From JAXMCK01 sp046349395 (GTDB lineage: Bacteria; Pseudomonadota; Alphaproteobacteria; Geminicoccales; Geminicoccaceae), in contig JAXMCK010000008.1 in assembly GCA_046349395.1 (NCBI GenBank), positions 124,001 to 188,000 on the forward strand: DNA of 64,000 bases, given 5' to 3'. This document shows positions 42,123 to 52,623 of the stretch, piece after piece. The notes beneath the pieces were generated by a model. The model saw only the letters and a program-made list of their open reading frames with translations. It had not been told where the DNA came from and made no database searches. The translations under genes were made by a program, and so were the position numbers. How positions within the stretch are numbered: the stretch's first letter is position 1; each line of letters begins with the position of its first letter.

Positions 42123-43697
42123 ATGACGAAGTGGACTTCGATCCCGCGGCGGAGCCGTCGCGACTTCCTGCAGACGGCGGCCGCCGGTGCCGCGACGGTG
42201 GGCGCCGGGGCGCTCCCGCTGTTCAACATCCGCCGCTCCTACGCCGCCTCCCTGCCCGATCCCGACCAGGTGCTCGCCAAGATCAATGTCGGGAACTACG
42301 TGAAGAAAGAGTATCGCGAGCAGTACGGCCTGAAGGACGACGATCTCCTCTGGGATCCGAAGAAGGACTGGATCCGCACGGCCGACTGGGAGAGCATCCG
42401 CAAGGAACTGGGCGGCACCACGGTCAAGTTCGCGATCGGTGCGGCGGATGCCGATTCGGCCCGCGACGGCCTGGAGCCCTTCCAGCAGCTGTCGGGCATC
42501 ACGGTCGAGCTCGTCCCGATCCCGGATGATTCGCTTTACGACAAGGTCATCGCCGAGTTCGTGGCCGGCACGCCGAGCTTCGACGCGCTGCAATACTTCT
42601 CGCCCTGGCTCGGCGACTTCGCCGGCCCTGGCTTCCTCCGGCCGCTCGACGAGTACGCGACGAAGTGGAAGCTGCCGCTCGATGACTTCTACGACACCTA
42701 CCGCCTGAACTACGGCTATTTCGGGAACAAGGGACTCTACGGCATCCCCTTCGACTGCGACATCCAAATGGTCCACCTCCGGCCGAAATACTTCAAGGAG
42801 GTGACGGGCGGCGACGCCGACACGAAGAACACGATCAAGACCTATGACGACTTCGTGCGTCTGGCGAAAGAGCTGAACAACCCGAAGCAGGGCATCGCGG
42901 GCGTCGGCTTCATGGCCGGCCGCGGCTTCTGGTCGACCTACACCTGGGAGCATATCGCGGCCCAGTACGGGGTCGACCTCTTCAACGACAGCTGGGAGCC
43001 CGTCTTCAACAACGAGGCGGGTGTCAAGGCGCTGGAGATGATCCTCCAGCTGAAGGAGTTCGCACCGGCCGGTGTGGCGGGCTGGGGCTGGCCCGAGAAC
43101 CGGGCGGCGTGGCTGGGCGGCCAGCTGGCGACGAACATCTCCTGGCAGGATTCGGGCACCCAGGCGACGCGGCCGGACCAGAGCCAGATCGTGGGCGACG
43201 TGCTCACGATCTACGAGCCACGGGTTCCGGGCGGCCGGTTCGCCCCGCCCAACATCGCGGGCTCCACCTCGTCGGTGACGGCGACCTCGCAGAACCCCGA
43301 GGGTGCCTTCGTCATGCTGGCCTTCCTGACGACGGCCTCGGTCATGGCGATGAACGAGGCGAATGCGAACGGTGTAGCACCCGGCATGAAGTCGGTGCTG
43401 ACCAACCCGCTGCTGCAGAAGATCTCGCAGCCGGCCGAGGTATGGGCGACTGAGCTCGACTTCTGCTGGTGCGCGCCGCGCATCCCCGGGATGTTCGAGA
43501 TGGAGCAGGCACTCGGCTTCGAGATCAACAAGGCCGTGGTCGGCGAGACGACACCGAAGGAAGCGCTCGATGCCGGTGCGAAGGCCTGGAAGGAGATCAT
43601 GACGAAGAACGGCTTCTTCTCCGACAAGGAGCCGTTCCCCTACTCGGCGGTGGCGGACGCCACCTGGGTCGGCCGCGGCAAGACCTCGCCGGTCTGA
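42123..43697 (+). CDS. Sugar/polyol ABC transporter substrate-binding protein (Tat signal)
   Basis: 524 aa family-1 extracellular binding protein with a twin-arginine signal, RRSRRDFLQTAAAGAATVGA, cleaved near residue 40 (SYAASLPDP). AGGAGG at 42111-42116 sets ATG 42123. Long for the family, like sorbitol/mannitol and glycerol-type binding proteins. First gene of a complete CUT1 system (two permeases and ATPase) divergent from a dehydrogenase and a kinase. A polyol or sugar ligand is inferred from these. Confidence 0.88.
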   Translation: MTKWTSIPRRSRRDFLQTAAAGAATVGAGALPLFNIRRSYAASLPDPDQVLAKINVGNYVKKEYREQYGLKDDDLLWDPKKDWIRTADWESIRKELGGTTVKFAIGAADADSARDGLEPFQQLSGITVELVPIPDDSLYDKVIAEFVAGTPSFDALQYFSPWLGDFAGPGFLRPLDEYATKWKLPLDDFYDTYRLNYGYFGNKGLYGIPFDCDIQMVHLRPKYFKEVTGGDADTKNTIKTYDDFVRLAKELNNPKQGIAGVGFMAGRGFWSTYTWEHIAAQYGVDLFNDSWEPVFNNEAGVKALEMILQLKEFAPAGVAGWGWPENRAAWLGGQLATNISWQDSGTQATRPDQSQIVGDVLTIYEPRVPGGRFAPPNIAGSTSSVTATSQNPEGAFVMLAFLTTASVMAMNEANANGVAPGMKSVLTNPLLQKISQPAEVWATELDFCWCAPRIPGMFEMEQALGFEINKAVVGETTPKEALDAGAKAWKEIMTKNGFFSDKEPFPYSAVADATWVGRGKTSPV

Positions 43698-43745
43698 GTC
43701 CTGCGCCGCCCGGCGTCGTTACAGGCGCCGGGCGGCGATCCCACC

Positions 43746-44681
43746 ATGCAGGCCCAACTCGTCGTCCAGCCGGCCCTGTCGGGCCAGCGCCGCTATTCGG
43801 CGGCCGAGCTTCGCCGCTCGCGCCGACGTCGGCGGCTGCTGCCCTATCTGCTGGTACTGCCGGCGGTGATCTACCTGCTGCTGATCACGCTCTATCCGGG
43901 CCTGTTCGCGATCTACCAGAGCCTGCACGTGACGAGCCTGATGGGCTGGACGTGGAACGGGCTCGGTAACTATCAGAAGCTCTTCGCGGATGCCGACTTC
44001 TTCAAGGCACTGTGGAACACGCTGCTGATCGGCAGCATCGCGCTGGCCCTCGAATGTGCGATCGCCCTGCTACTGGCGGCGCTGGTCTACCGTGACCCGT
44101 GGGTCAGAGGCTGGCGCATCCTCTTCCTGCTGCCGATGCTCTTCATGCCGTCGGCCGTGTCGTTCCTGTGGAAGCTCGCCTTCAACGACGGGCGGGTGAT
44201 CAACGATCTCCTCATGACGGTCGGGCTGATCGACCTGCCGCTCGACTTCCTGGGCAATGCGGCGCTGGCCCGCCTCACGCTGATCGTGACCGACGTCTGG
44301 CAGTGGACGCCGTTCCTCTTCATCATCTTTGTCGCCGGACTGCAGGGCCAGGACACCGAGATCGAGGAGGCGGCCCGGCTGGACGGGGCCACCTGGCCCA
44401 AGATCTTCTGGAACCTGTCGCTGCCGCAGTTGGCCCCCATCATCGCCGTGGCGCTGATCCTGCGCGGGATCGACATCGTCACGATGTTCGCGTCAGTCTT
44501 CATCATCACGCAGGGAACGCCGGGCGGGGCGACGGAGACCATCAGCTATTTCATCTATCGGACCGGCTTCAAGCAGTTCAACTTCGGCTATGCTTCGGCG
44601 GCTTCGGTGGTGCTGCTGGCCATCACGGTCATTACAGCACAGCTGTTCATGAAGCGGTTCTTCCGCTCGGCCAGGGCCTGA
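43746..44681 (+). CDS. CUT1 sugar/polyol ABC permease (MalF-like)
   Basis: 311 aa permease; a basic cytoplasmic N-terminus (RSRRRRRLLPYLLVLP in part) then six helices. The EAA loop reads EEAARLDGATWPKIFWNLSLP. Starts 48 bases after the binding protein and 4 bases before the next permease. Confidence 0.87.
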   Translation: MQAQLVVQPALSGQRRYSAAELRRSRRRRRLLPYLLVLPAVIYLLLITLYPGLFAIYQSLHVTSLMGWTWNGLGNYQKLFADADFFKALWNTLLIGSIALALECAIALLLAALVYRDPWVRGWRILFLLPMLFMPSAVSFLWKLAFNDGRVINDLLMTVGLIDLPLDFLGNAALARLTLIVTDVWQWTPFLFIIFVAGLQGQDTEIEEAARLDGATWPKIFWNLSLPQLAPIIAVALILRGIDIVTMFASVFIITQGTPGGATETISYFIYRTGFKQFNFGYASAASVVLLAITVITAQLFMKRFFRSARA

Positions 44682-44685
44682 GGCG

Positions 44686-45525
44686 ATGCAGCCGCGCCGC
44701 CGTCGCCGTACCGGACGCGTCCTGCGCATCGCGATCCTGGTCGCCTGGGCGCTGCTCTGCCTGGTGCCGATCCTGTGGTTCCTATCCATCGGGCTCAGGC
44801 CACGGACCGAGATCATCACGCGGGTGCCGATCTACTGGCCGACCTGGTCGACCGATGCCTGGCATATCATCTGGAACGACTGGCCGCTCGGGTCCTACTT
44901 ACGCAACTCGGTGCTGGCGATCTTCGGCAGCGTGGTGCTCGACCTGCTGCTCGCCATCCCGGCGGCCTACGCATTGTCGCGCTACCGGTTCCGCGGGCGC
45001 GAGGACATCGGCTTCTACATCCTCTCGACCAAGATGATGGCGCCGGCGGCGGTCGCGATCCCAATCTTCTTCCTCTTCAGGTGGGTGGGCCTGCTGAACT
45101 CGGTCTGGGCGCTGATCCTCGTCTACGCGGCGATGAACCTTTCGCTCGTGACCTGGGTCATCCGCTCCTACATGCTGGACATCCCGCCCGAGATCGAGGA
45201 CGCGGCCAGGACCGACGGGGCCGGCGATCTCACGATCCTCGTCTCGCTGGTGGTCCCGATCTGCCTGCCGGGGATCATCACGGCTGCAGTCATCGCGATG
45301 ATCTTCGCGATCAACGAGTTTCTGTTCACCCTGCTGATCGCGTCGACGAAGAGCGCCTACACTCTGTCGGTGGCGCTGGCGAACTTCAGCGGCGGCACGG
45401 ACGGGACCATCTACAACGCCATCGCTCTCGTTTCCTTCGTCGCCTTCGTGCCGGTGCTGCTGGTGGTCGTGGCCATTCAGGGGCACCTGTCGCGCGGCCT
45501 GACGCTGGGTGCGGTGAAGGGCTGA
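44686..45525 (+). CDS. CUT1 sugar/polyol ABC permease (MalG-like)
   Basis: 279 aa permease; EAA loop IEDAARTDGAGDLTILVSLV and the C-terminal GHLSRGLTLGAVKG typical of MalG-type subunits. The start codon lies 4 bases after the previous stop. Pairs with the preceding permease. Confidence 0.87.
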   Translation: MQPRRRRRTGRVLRIAILVAWALLCLVPILWFLSIGLRPRTEIITRVPIYWPTWSTDAWHIIWNDWPLGSYLRNSVLAIFGSVVLDLLLAIPAAYALSRYRFRGREDIGFYILSTKMMAPAAVAIPIFFLFRWVGLLNSVWALILVYAAMNLSLVTWVIRSYMLDIPPEIEDAARTDGAGDLTILVSLVVPICLPGIITAAVIAMIFAINEFLFTLLIASTKSAYTLSVALANFSGGTDGTIYNAIALVSFVAFVPVLLVVVAIQGHLSRGLTLGAVKG

Positions 45526-45540
45526 GGCGGGGGGCACGAA

Positions 45541-46596
45541 TTGGCTTCGATCTCGCTGAAGGGTGTGGCCAAGCGCTGGGGGCCGGTCGTGGCACTGGAA
45601 GCGCTCGACCTCGAGGTGCAGGACCAGGAGCTGATGGTGCTGCTGGGCCCGTCGGGCTGCGGCAAGACCACGACGATGCGGATGGTGGCCGGCCTCGAGG
45701 ACCCGTCGGACGGCGAGGTCTGGATCGGCCCGCACATGATGAACGAGGTCGAGCCGCGCGACCGCGACGTGGCGATGGTGTTCCAGAGCTACGCGCTCTA
45801 CCCGAACATGACGATCTACGAGAACATCCGCTTTCCGCTCCGCATGCGAAACGTGCCGCGCGCCGAGCAGGACAGGCTCGTGCGGCGGGCGGCGGAGCTG
45901 GTCGAACTCGGCGACTATCTGGAGAGGAAGCCGCGGGCGCTGTCGGGCGGGCAGCGGCAGCGGGCGGCCCTGGCGCGGGCGGTGGTGCGGTCGCCGCAGG
46001 TGTTCCTGATGGACGAGCCGCTGTCCAACCTCGACGCCAAGCTGCGGCAGACCATGCGGGTGCAGCTGAAGCACCTGCAGCGCGAGCTGAAGGTGACGAC
46101 GCTCTACGTCACCCACGACCAGATCGAGGCGATGACGCTGGCCGACCGCGTGGCGGTCATGAACAAGGGGAAGATCCAGCAGATCGGCACGCCGCAGGAG
46201 ATCTACAACGATCCGGCGACCCTGTTCGTGGCCCAGTTCATCGGGTCGCCGCCGATGAACCTGATGGCGGGCCGCATCGAGGGTGGCACGTTCCGGTCGG
46301 GGGACTTCGCCCTTGCCACCAGGATGGCGGCGCCAGACGGCGAGGTGGTACTGGGAGTACGCCCCGAGGACATGACCATCACGGCCGAAGGCGACCAGAC
46401 GATGGCACGGGTCTACGGTGTCGAGCCGACGGGTGATGTCACCTATGTGGCGGTGACGCTGGCCGGTGCCCTCGTCGTGATCAAGGCGGGGCGGGACTTC
46501 CGCGCCGAGATCGACACGATGGTGCCGGTGCGGATCGACACCGACCGGCTCTTCCTGTTCGATCCGGCGAGCGAGCGACGGATCCGCCGATCTTAG
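45541..46596 (+). CDS. UgpC/MalK-family sugar ABC transporter ATP-binding protein
   Basis: 351 aa, TTG start at 45541 after a GGGGGG stretch. Walker A GPSGCGKTTT, signature ALSGGQRQRAALARAV, Walker B VFLMDEPLSNLDAKLRQ and H-loop YVTHDQIEAMTLADR, followed by the regulatory TOBE domain (GVRPEDMTI). It is the only MalK-type ATPase in this window although three CUT1 transporters are present, so it may also power the systems at 15780-18868 and 48111-51273, in the manner of MsiK; that is an inference. Confidence 0.9.
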   Translation: MASISLKGVAKRWGPVVALEALDLEVQDQELMVLLGPSGCGKTTTMRMVAGLEDPSDGEVWIGPHMMNEVEPRDRDVAMVFQSYALYPNMTIYENIRFPLRMRNVPRAEQDRLVRRAAELVELGDYLERKPRALSGGQRQRAALARAVVRSPQVFLMDEPLSNLDAKLRQTMRVQLKHLQRELKVTTLYVTHDQIEAMTLADRVAVMNKGKIQQIGTPQEIYNDPATLFVAQFIGSPPMNLMAGRIEGGTFRSGDFALATRMAAPDGEVVLGVRPEDMTITAEGDQTMARVYGVEPTGDVTYVAVTLAGALVVIKAGRDFRAEIDTMVPVRIDTDRLFLFDPASERRIRRS

Positions 46597-46620
46597 CGGT
46601 TCCAGGCGGCGGGCCGTACT

Positions 46621-46638
46621 TGCCTCTTGCCAGAGGCG
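46621..46638 (+). terminator. Short hairpin after the importer operon
   Basis: GCCTCT-TGCC-AGAGGC forms a 6-bp stem 26 bases after the ATPase stop. No T-run; weak evidence. Confidence 0.25.
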
Positions 46639-46692
46639 GCCCAGCTACACGTATGCTGGAGCACAACGTCGAGGCGGCCGGGGGCCGACAGC

Positions 46693-47439
<747 letters not shown>

Positions 47440-47441
47440 CG

Positions 47442-48098
47442 ATGGAAGCCGCTGCCGAGGAGCGGGCCCGTCGCAGCCTCGCGGCAATCCCCGATCTCGC
47501 CGGGCGCATCCGCCAGCTGCGGTCATTTCTCGACTGCTACGCCGCGACGGCTGCACGCCTGTCGCGGCAGTACGAGGTCGAGTTCGTCACCGACGAGCGG
47601 CGGCTGACGCGGGCCTTTCTCGACTGGATGGAGGCGTTCTCCAGGCGGGCGGCGCGCGGGGTGGGCGACCGACGGGACTTCTCCGTCTATGCGGCCGGGC
47701 TGGCGCTGGTCGAGCTGATCAGGTCACGGCCGACGTCGGCGAAGAAGGCTTCCCGGCCGCCCAAGGACCTGCCGATCGAGCCGACCGACGCGGAGTTGGT
47801 CCGCTTCTGGCCGGAAGGCTTCCTCTACACGACCTTCTGCCTCGACGTGCTGGCCGTGGTGCTGGCGCAGGAGTTCGGCGAGGACCTGCACACGGTGCCG
47901 GCGGCCCATCAGCTGAAGGGCTGGTGGACCTACCGCGAGAACGTGGAGCAGGACCCGAAGCTGGCGATCCCGTTCCTCGATTACTTCGTCGGGAACGTGC
48001 CGAACTGGGCTTATCCGGACCTGCCGGCAGCTAGGCCAGCCGGCGATCCGCTCCTCGCCGTGACGGAGCGGGCGAGGCTGTCGGACCGGCGGCACTGA
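47442..48098 (+). CDS. Uncharacterised protein (pair member 2)
   Basis: 218 aa, soluble, family not recognised. Contains RIRQLRSFLDCYAATAARLS, RRLTRAFLDWMEAFSRRAAR, FWPEGFLYTTFCLDVLAVVL and a tail with FLDYFVGNVPNWAYPDLPAA. Mostly helical, no motif. It overlaps nothing and converges on the CUT1 permease at 48111. Its tight spacing with the preceding gene suggests a two-protein unit of unknown role. Confidence 0.55.
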   Translation: MEAAAEERARRSLAAIPDLAGRIRQLRSFLDCYAATAARLSRQYEVEFVTDERRLTRAFLDWMEAFSRRAARGVGDRRDFSVYAAGLALVELIRSRPTSAKKASRPPKDLPIEPTDAELVRFWPEGFLYTTFCLDVLAVVLAQEFGEDLHTVPAAHQLKGWWTYRENVEQDPKLAIPFLDYFVGNVPNWAYPDLPAARPAGDPLLAVTERARLSDRRH

Positions 48099-48110
48099 CG
48101 AGGCCCTAAG

Positions 48111-48926
48111 TCAGCCCTTTACGGCGCCGAAGGAGATGCCGCGGACGAGGTATTTCTGGACCGCGGCGACTCCGATGAAGACAGGCAAGGTGCCGAGCAC
48201 CGACATCGCCGAGATCTTGGCCCAGAAGGTCGACTGCGGGCCGAAATAGTTGCTGATCTGGACCGTGTAGGTCATCACGTTCGTCCGCGTGAGCACCAGC
48301 GCGAAGAGGAACTCGTTCCAGGAGTAGATGAAGGCGAAGATCGCGGTGGCGATCAGACCGTTGCGGGCGACGGGGACCACGATCCGCCAGAAGACGCCGA
48401 GACGCGAGCAGCCGTCGACCAGCGCCGACTCTTCCAGTTCGCGCGGCACCTCCTGCAGGTAGCCGTTCATCATCCAGATGACGTAAGGCAGTGCAAATGC
48501 CGTGTAGAGCAGGATGAGGCCCGTATAGGTGTCGGACAGGCCGAGATAGGCGTAGGCGAGGAACACGGGGAAGACGATCGCGATGGGAGGGATCAGCCGC
48601 TGGCTGAGGATCCAGACCGCCAGCCCCTCCCCGCCGGTGCGGAAGCGGACGATGCCGTAGGCGCAGAGCGTGCCGAGCACCATCGCGATGACCGTGGACG
48701 TGCCGGCGATGACGAAGCTGTTGAAGACGGTCCAGGCGTCGCCGTCGGTGAAGAGGACGACGAAGTTGCCGAACTGCGGATCGGACGGATACCAGGCCGG
48801 CGGCGACTTGAAGATCTCCTCGGCCCGTTTCAGCGAGACCGAGAACATCCAGTAGATCGGCAGCAGGAAAACGAGCAGGACGAGGATGCTCGTCGCGTAC
48901 CAGCCGAGCGAGCGCAGCGCCTTCAT
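48111..48926 (-). CDS. CUT1 sugar ABC permease (MalG-like), second ATPase-less system
   Basis: 271 aa permease, last gene of the long leftward operon from 58145. EAA loop EESALVDGCSRLGVFWRIVVP; C-terminal KYLVRGISFGAVKG. ATG 48926 overlaps the previous permease stop by 4 bp. No ATPase gene accompanies it. Confidence 0.87.
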   Translation of the reverse strand: MKALRSLGWYATSILVLLVFLLPIYWMFSVSLKRAEEIFKSPPAWYPSDPQFGNFVVLFTDGDAWTVFNSFVIAGTSTVIAMVLGTLCAYGIVRFRTGGEGLAVWILSQRLIPPIAIVFPVFLAYAYLGLSDTYTGLILLYTAFALPYVIWMMNGYLQEVPRELEESALVDGCSRLGVFWRIVVPVARNGLIATAIFAFIYSWNEFLFALVLTRTNVMTYTVQISNYFGPQSTFWAKISAMSVLGTLPVFIGVAAVQKYLVRGISFGAVKG

Positions 48927-49834
48927 CGGGCCAGTTCCACGCGGCGCAGGGCCTGCATAACGAGCCAGGTCAGCACGATGGCCAGTAGCACGACCACGGC
49001 CGCGATGTAGGACGTCTCGAAGCCCTGGAAGCCCTTGATGTACATGTAGATCGAGATCGTTTCGGTCTTGCTGCCGGGGCCGCCGCGGGTGAGCTGCCAG
49101 ACGGCGTCGAAGATGCGGAAGAGGTCGAGGCCGCGGATCAGGAGCGCGATCACGAGCACCGGCTTGATCGCCGGCAGGATGATCTTCCAGAAGGTCTGCC
49201 AGCGACCGGCACCGTCCAGCGACGCGGCGTCGATCTGGTCACGGTCGACGTTGGCGAGGGCCGCCAGCAGGATGACGAACATGAAGGGCGTCCACTGCCA
49301 GACCTCGGCGATGATGATCGACCAGAACGGCAGGGTGCCCTTGATCGTCCACAGGAGGACGACCGGCTTCTCGGTGAACCAGGAGATGATCTGGTTCACC
49401 GGCCCGAACTTCTGATCGAACATCAGGCGCCACATCGAACCCGCCACCATCGGCGAGACGACCGCCGGTAGCACCAGAAGCGCCACGAAGATCCGCTTCA
49501 GCGGCCGGTCGGCCTGGAAGTGGAAGGCCAGGAGCAGGCCCAGGATCAGCTCCAGCGGCAGCGCTACGATCAGGATGAGGAGTGTCCGGCCAAGTGCGGT
49601 CAGCAGGCGCGGGTCCTGGACCAGCTTCACATAGTTGTCGAAGCCGATGAAGGAGCCGGTCCGGTTGGACCCCGTCAGGTTCAGGAAGCTGACGACGACG
49701 GACCACAGGAACGGCAGCAGTCCGACGAGGACGAGAAGCGCCACCGCCGGGGCGACGAACCAGAAGCCCGGGCCGAGCCGGCGGGGGGACGTCACCCCGC
49801 CGGCTGCCGGGAGTGCCACGGCGGCAGCACTCAC
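48923..49834 (-). CDS. CUT1 sugar ABC permease (MalF-like)
   Basis: 303 aa permease, GTG start at 49834, 8 bases after the binding-protein stop. Six helices; EAA loop IDAASLDGAGRWQTFWKIILP. Partner of the following MalG-like permease. Confidence 0.87.
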   Translation of the reverse strand: MSAAAVALPAAGGVTSPRRLGPGFWFVAPAVALLVLVGLLPFLWSVVVSFLNLTGSNRTGSFIGFDNYVKLVQDPRLLTALGRTLLILIVALPLELILGLLLAFHFQADRPLKRIFVALLVLPAVVSPMVAGSMWRLMFDQKFGPVNQIISWFTEKPVVLLWTIKGTLPFWSIIIAEVWQWTPFMFVILLAALANVDRDQIDAASLDGAGRWQTFWKIILPAIKPVLVIALLIRGLDLFRIFDAVWQLTRGGPGSKTETISIYMYIKGFQGFETSYIAAVVVLLAIVLTWLVMQALRRVELAR

Positions 49835-49842
49835 GTTTGCGA

Positions 49843-51273
49843 CTACTCGCGATAGGCCGAGGGCTTCGCGGCCCAGGCCTTGTAGACCTCACGCTGCTTG
49901 TCGACGCCGATCGACTCGGTCAGCTGATCCCACTCGGCGGCCAGCGCGTCGAGTGCCTCCTTCGGGTCGGTACCGCCGATGGCCGAGATCACGGCCCGGC
50001 TCATCGCGTCCTGGTATTTGAAGGTCTCCAGCAGCGAGAAGTCGCCATAGCCGTTGGCAGCACCCTCTTTCAGCACCGCCAAATAATCGGGGGCCGTCGG
50101 CCACAGCGCCTGGTACTCAGGCGACTCGTAGTGCGACATGCGGAACGGATCGCGCAAGCCGACCGGCTTCATGACGTTGACGAGGCTCTGCTTCTTGCTC
50201 GACATCCACTGGGCGTAGAGATACGCAGCCTCCTGGTGCTTGCTCTCGGCCGAGACACCCATGATGAAGCCGGAGGCCAACTCGGGATGGCCGCCGGGAT
50301 TGACGGCATAGCCGACCTTGTCGGCGACGGTCGTCTTCGGCACCCAGGACAGGGCCGCATCGTTGATGTTCACACCCTGGGTCCAGCGGCCGACCGGCGG
50401 CCAGGAGATCGTCATCGCGATCTGACCGGCGTTCATCGCCGAGAGAGTCTCGGCGAAGCCCCAGGTCTCGATGCCCGGCGACATGCAGGTGTTCTGCTCG
50501 ACCATCTGGGTGAGCGCCTTCACGCCCGCCTCGCTGTTGACGGTCGCCTTCATCGTCTCCGGGTCGAAGAAGCGGCCGCCATTGTTGCGGAAGCGCTCGC
50601 TGAAGAAGAAGAACATGTAACCGGTATTGATCACGCCGGCACCGTACACGTCCGGCTGGTACTTCTCGGTCAAGAAGCAGGCGATGTCGCCGAACTGGCC
50701 ATAGTCCTTCGGCGGGCCAAGATCGTAGCCGTACTTCTCCTTGAAGGCGGCCTGGTTCTCGGGATCGGCGAACAGGTCCTTGCGGTAGTAGGTGACGAGA
50801 ACATCGCCGTCCTGCACCAGACCGTAGATGTGGCCGTTGTAGGTCTGCCAGTCCTTGAAGGCCGGATTGATGTCGTCGAATTCCGTATCCGCCCCGTACT
50901 TCTTCACATAGTCGTCGAGCGGGATGACGGCGTTCTGCAGCACCATGTCGGCGAGCCAGGGCGGGGAGATCAGGAGCGCGTCATAGGCACCCGTCCCGGC
51001 CTGATGCTCCAGCATCGTCTTCGGATAGATCTCCTCGAAGGGAAGCTCGACCGTGTTGATCTTGATGCCGGTGAGCTTCTCCCACTCCGGACCGGTGTAC
51101 TGCGTCTGCAGCAGGGCCTGCAGGCCGGCCTCGGCCGTGACGGTCAGCGTGATGCCGGAGAACTGCTTGGCGGCCTCGACGGCGCGCGTGGCGGCGTCTT
51201 CCTGGGCACTGGCACTCATGGCGAAGGCCGCCGAGCCCAAGGCCGTCGCGAGCAACAATCCTTTCAGCTTCAT
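49843..51273 (-). CDS. Family-1 ABC transporter substrate-binding protein
   Basis: 476 aa with a Sec signal (MKLKGLLLATALGSAAFAMS, cleavage after ASA). The mature protein starts QEDAATRAVEAAKQFSGITL. ATG 51273 is preceded by GGGAGCGAAG; a longer frame lacks support. It follows the DadA-like gene by 66 bases and precedes two permeases. The operon context (lactonase and FAD amine/amino-acid oxidase) suggests an unusual carbohydrate or amino-sugar-like ligand. Confidence 0.87.
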   Translation of the reverse strand: MKLKGLLLATALGSAAFAMSASAQEDAATRAVEAAKQFSGITLTVTAEAGLQALLQTQYTGPEWEKLTGIKINTVELPFEEIYPKTMLEHQAGTGAYDALLISPPWLADMVLQNAVIPLDDYVKKYGADTEFDDINPAFKDWQTYNGHIYGLVQDGDVLVTYYRKDLFADPENQAAFKEKYGYDLGPPKDYGQFGDIACFLTEKYQPDVYGAGVINTGYMFFFFSERFRNNGGRFFDPETMKATVNSEAGVKALTQMVEQNTCMSPGIETWGFAETLSAMNAGQIAMTISWPPVGRWTQGVNINDAALSWVPKTTVADKVGYAVNPGGHPELASGFIMGVSAESKHQEAAYLYAQWMSSKKQSLVNVMKPVGLRDPFRMSHYESPEYQALWPTAPDYLAVLKEGAANGYGDFSLLETFKYQDAMSRAVISAIGGTDPKEALDALAAEWDQLTESIGVDKQREVYKAWAAKPSAYRE

Positions 51274-51339
51274 CGTTTCTTCGCTCCCCGATCGATGGGG
51301 CATGATCGCCCCACCTCACCCTTGCCTCATCGCACCCGT

Positions 51340-52623
51340 TCAGGCGGCGCGTCGCAGAACGTCTCCCTGCGGCGGCGGCACGACGATCCCCGGATCGCGT
51401 CCGTCGATCATGTCGGCGACGACGCGGCCGGAGCCGCAGCCGAAGGTCCACCCCAGATGACCGTGTCCGGCGTTCACCCACAAGCCCTTGATCGCAGTCG
51501 GGCCGATGATCGGCGTTCCGGCCGGCGTCACCGGCCGTAGCCCGCCCCACAGCCGGGACTTCTCCGGCGAGTAGTGGAGCGGCAGATCGGGGAAGGTGAA
51601 GCTGGCATTGGCGACGATGGCGGCACCGCGCGAGGCGGCCGGGGTGGCGTCGTAGCCGGTGACCTCGGCGGAGCCCGATATGCGCAGCCGGTCGCCGATG
51701 GGGACGAGGCCGAACAGCTTGCTGTCGTCGATGACCGGCACGCGCGGGCCGGCGTTCCAGCCGCCGCGGTCGAAGGTGATCGACACACCCTTCACGGGAT
51801 AGATCGGCACCTTCACGCCGAGGGAGCGGACCAAGGGTGCGGTGAAGCTGCCCATGGCGACGACGACGCGGTCGGCGGCGATGCGGCCCTTGTCGGTGAC
51901 GACACCCGTCACCCGGCTGCCGCTGACTTCGATCCGCTCGACGCTGGTGTCGTAGTGGAAGGTCGCACCGGCGGCGGTGCAGGCCTCGGCGAGGCCGGCG
52001 GTGAACTTGTTGCAGTCGCCGACTTCGTCGCGGGGGAAGTAAAGGCCGCCCGAGAGCGTGGGTGCGGTGGACGTCAGCGCCGGCTCGATCTCGATGAGGC
52101 GGTTCGGGTCGACGCGCTCGAAGGTGAGGCCGTGTTGGGCCAGGAACTCGCAGCCGCGCGTGGCGCCGTCGAGCGAGTCGGGCGAGCGATAGATCTTGAT
52201 CACGCCACGGGTGGCGCGGTCGTACTCGATGCCGGTCTCGGCACCGATCTCCTGCAGCGAGCGCAGGGAGTGCAGCGCCAGCGCCAGATTGTTCAGCGTG
52301 TTGGCGCGGAAATGCTCGGGCGTGCAGTTGCGGGCGAACTCCATTCCCCAGCGCCACATCCTCGGCAGGGCGCCATAGCGGACGAGGAGCGGTGCGTCCT
52401 CCTTGCCGAGCCAGCCCAGGATCTTGCGCGGCATCCCGGGCTGCGACCAGGGCTCGACCTCGCTGGCGTGGATGACACCGCCATTGCCCCAGCTGGTCTC
52501 CAGCGCCGGCCCCGGCTGCCGCTCGATCACCTCGACGCGGTGGCCGGCCTTGGTCAGGTACCAGGCCGTCGCCGTGCCGACGACGCCGGCTCCGAGGACG
52601 ACGGTGGTCTCGGCGGCGGCCAT
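51340..52623 (-). CDS. DadA-like FAD-dependent D-amino-acid dehydrogenase/oxidoreductase
   Basis: 427 aa flavoprotein of the DAO family. The N-terminal dinucleotide fold (TTVVLGAGVVGTATAWYLTK), the ATG-domain GWTFGCGSGRVVADMIDGRD at the C-terminus and GGLRPVTPAGTPIIGP are typical of DadA-type D-amino-acid dehydrogenases. ATG 52623 overlaps the lactonase-like stop by one base (TGATG). It oxidises C-N bonds in characterised relatives, delivering electrons to the respiratory chain. The operon neighbours suggest it acts on a non-standard amine or amino acid. Confidence 0.85.
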   Translation of the reverse strand: MAAAETTVVLGAGVVGTATAWYLTKAGHRVEVIERQPGPALETSWGNGGVIHASEVEPWSQPGMPRKILGWLGKEDAPLLVRYGALPRMWRWGMEFARNCTPEHFRANTLNNLALALHSLRSLQEIGAETGIEYDRATRGVIKIYRSPDSLDGATRGCEFLAQHGLTFERVDPNRLIEIEPALTSTAPTLSGGLYFPRDEVGDCNKFTAGLAEACTAAGATFHYDTSVERIEVSGSRVTGVVTDKGRIAADRVVVAMGSFTAPLVRSLGVKVPIYPVKGVSITFDRGGWNAGPRVPVIDDSKLFGLVPIGDRLRISGSAEVTGYDATPAASRGAAIVANASFTFPDLPLHYSPEKSRLWGGLRPVTPAGTPIIGPTAIKGLWVNAGHGHLGWTFGCGSGRVVADMIDGRDPGIVVPPPQGDVLRRAA

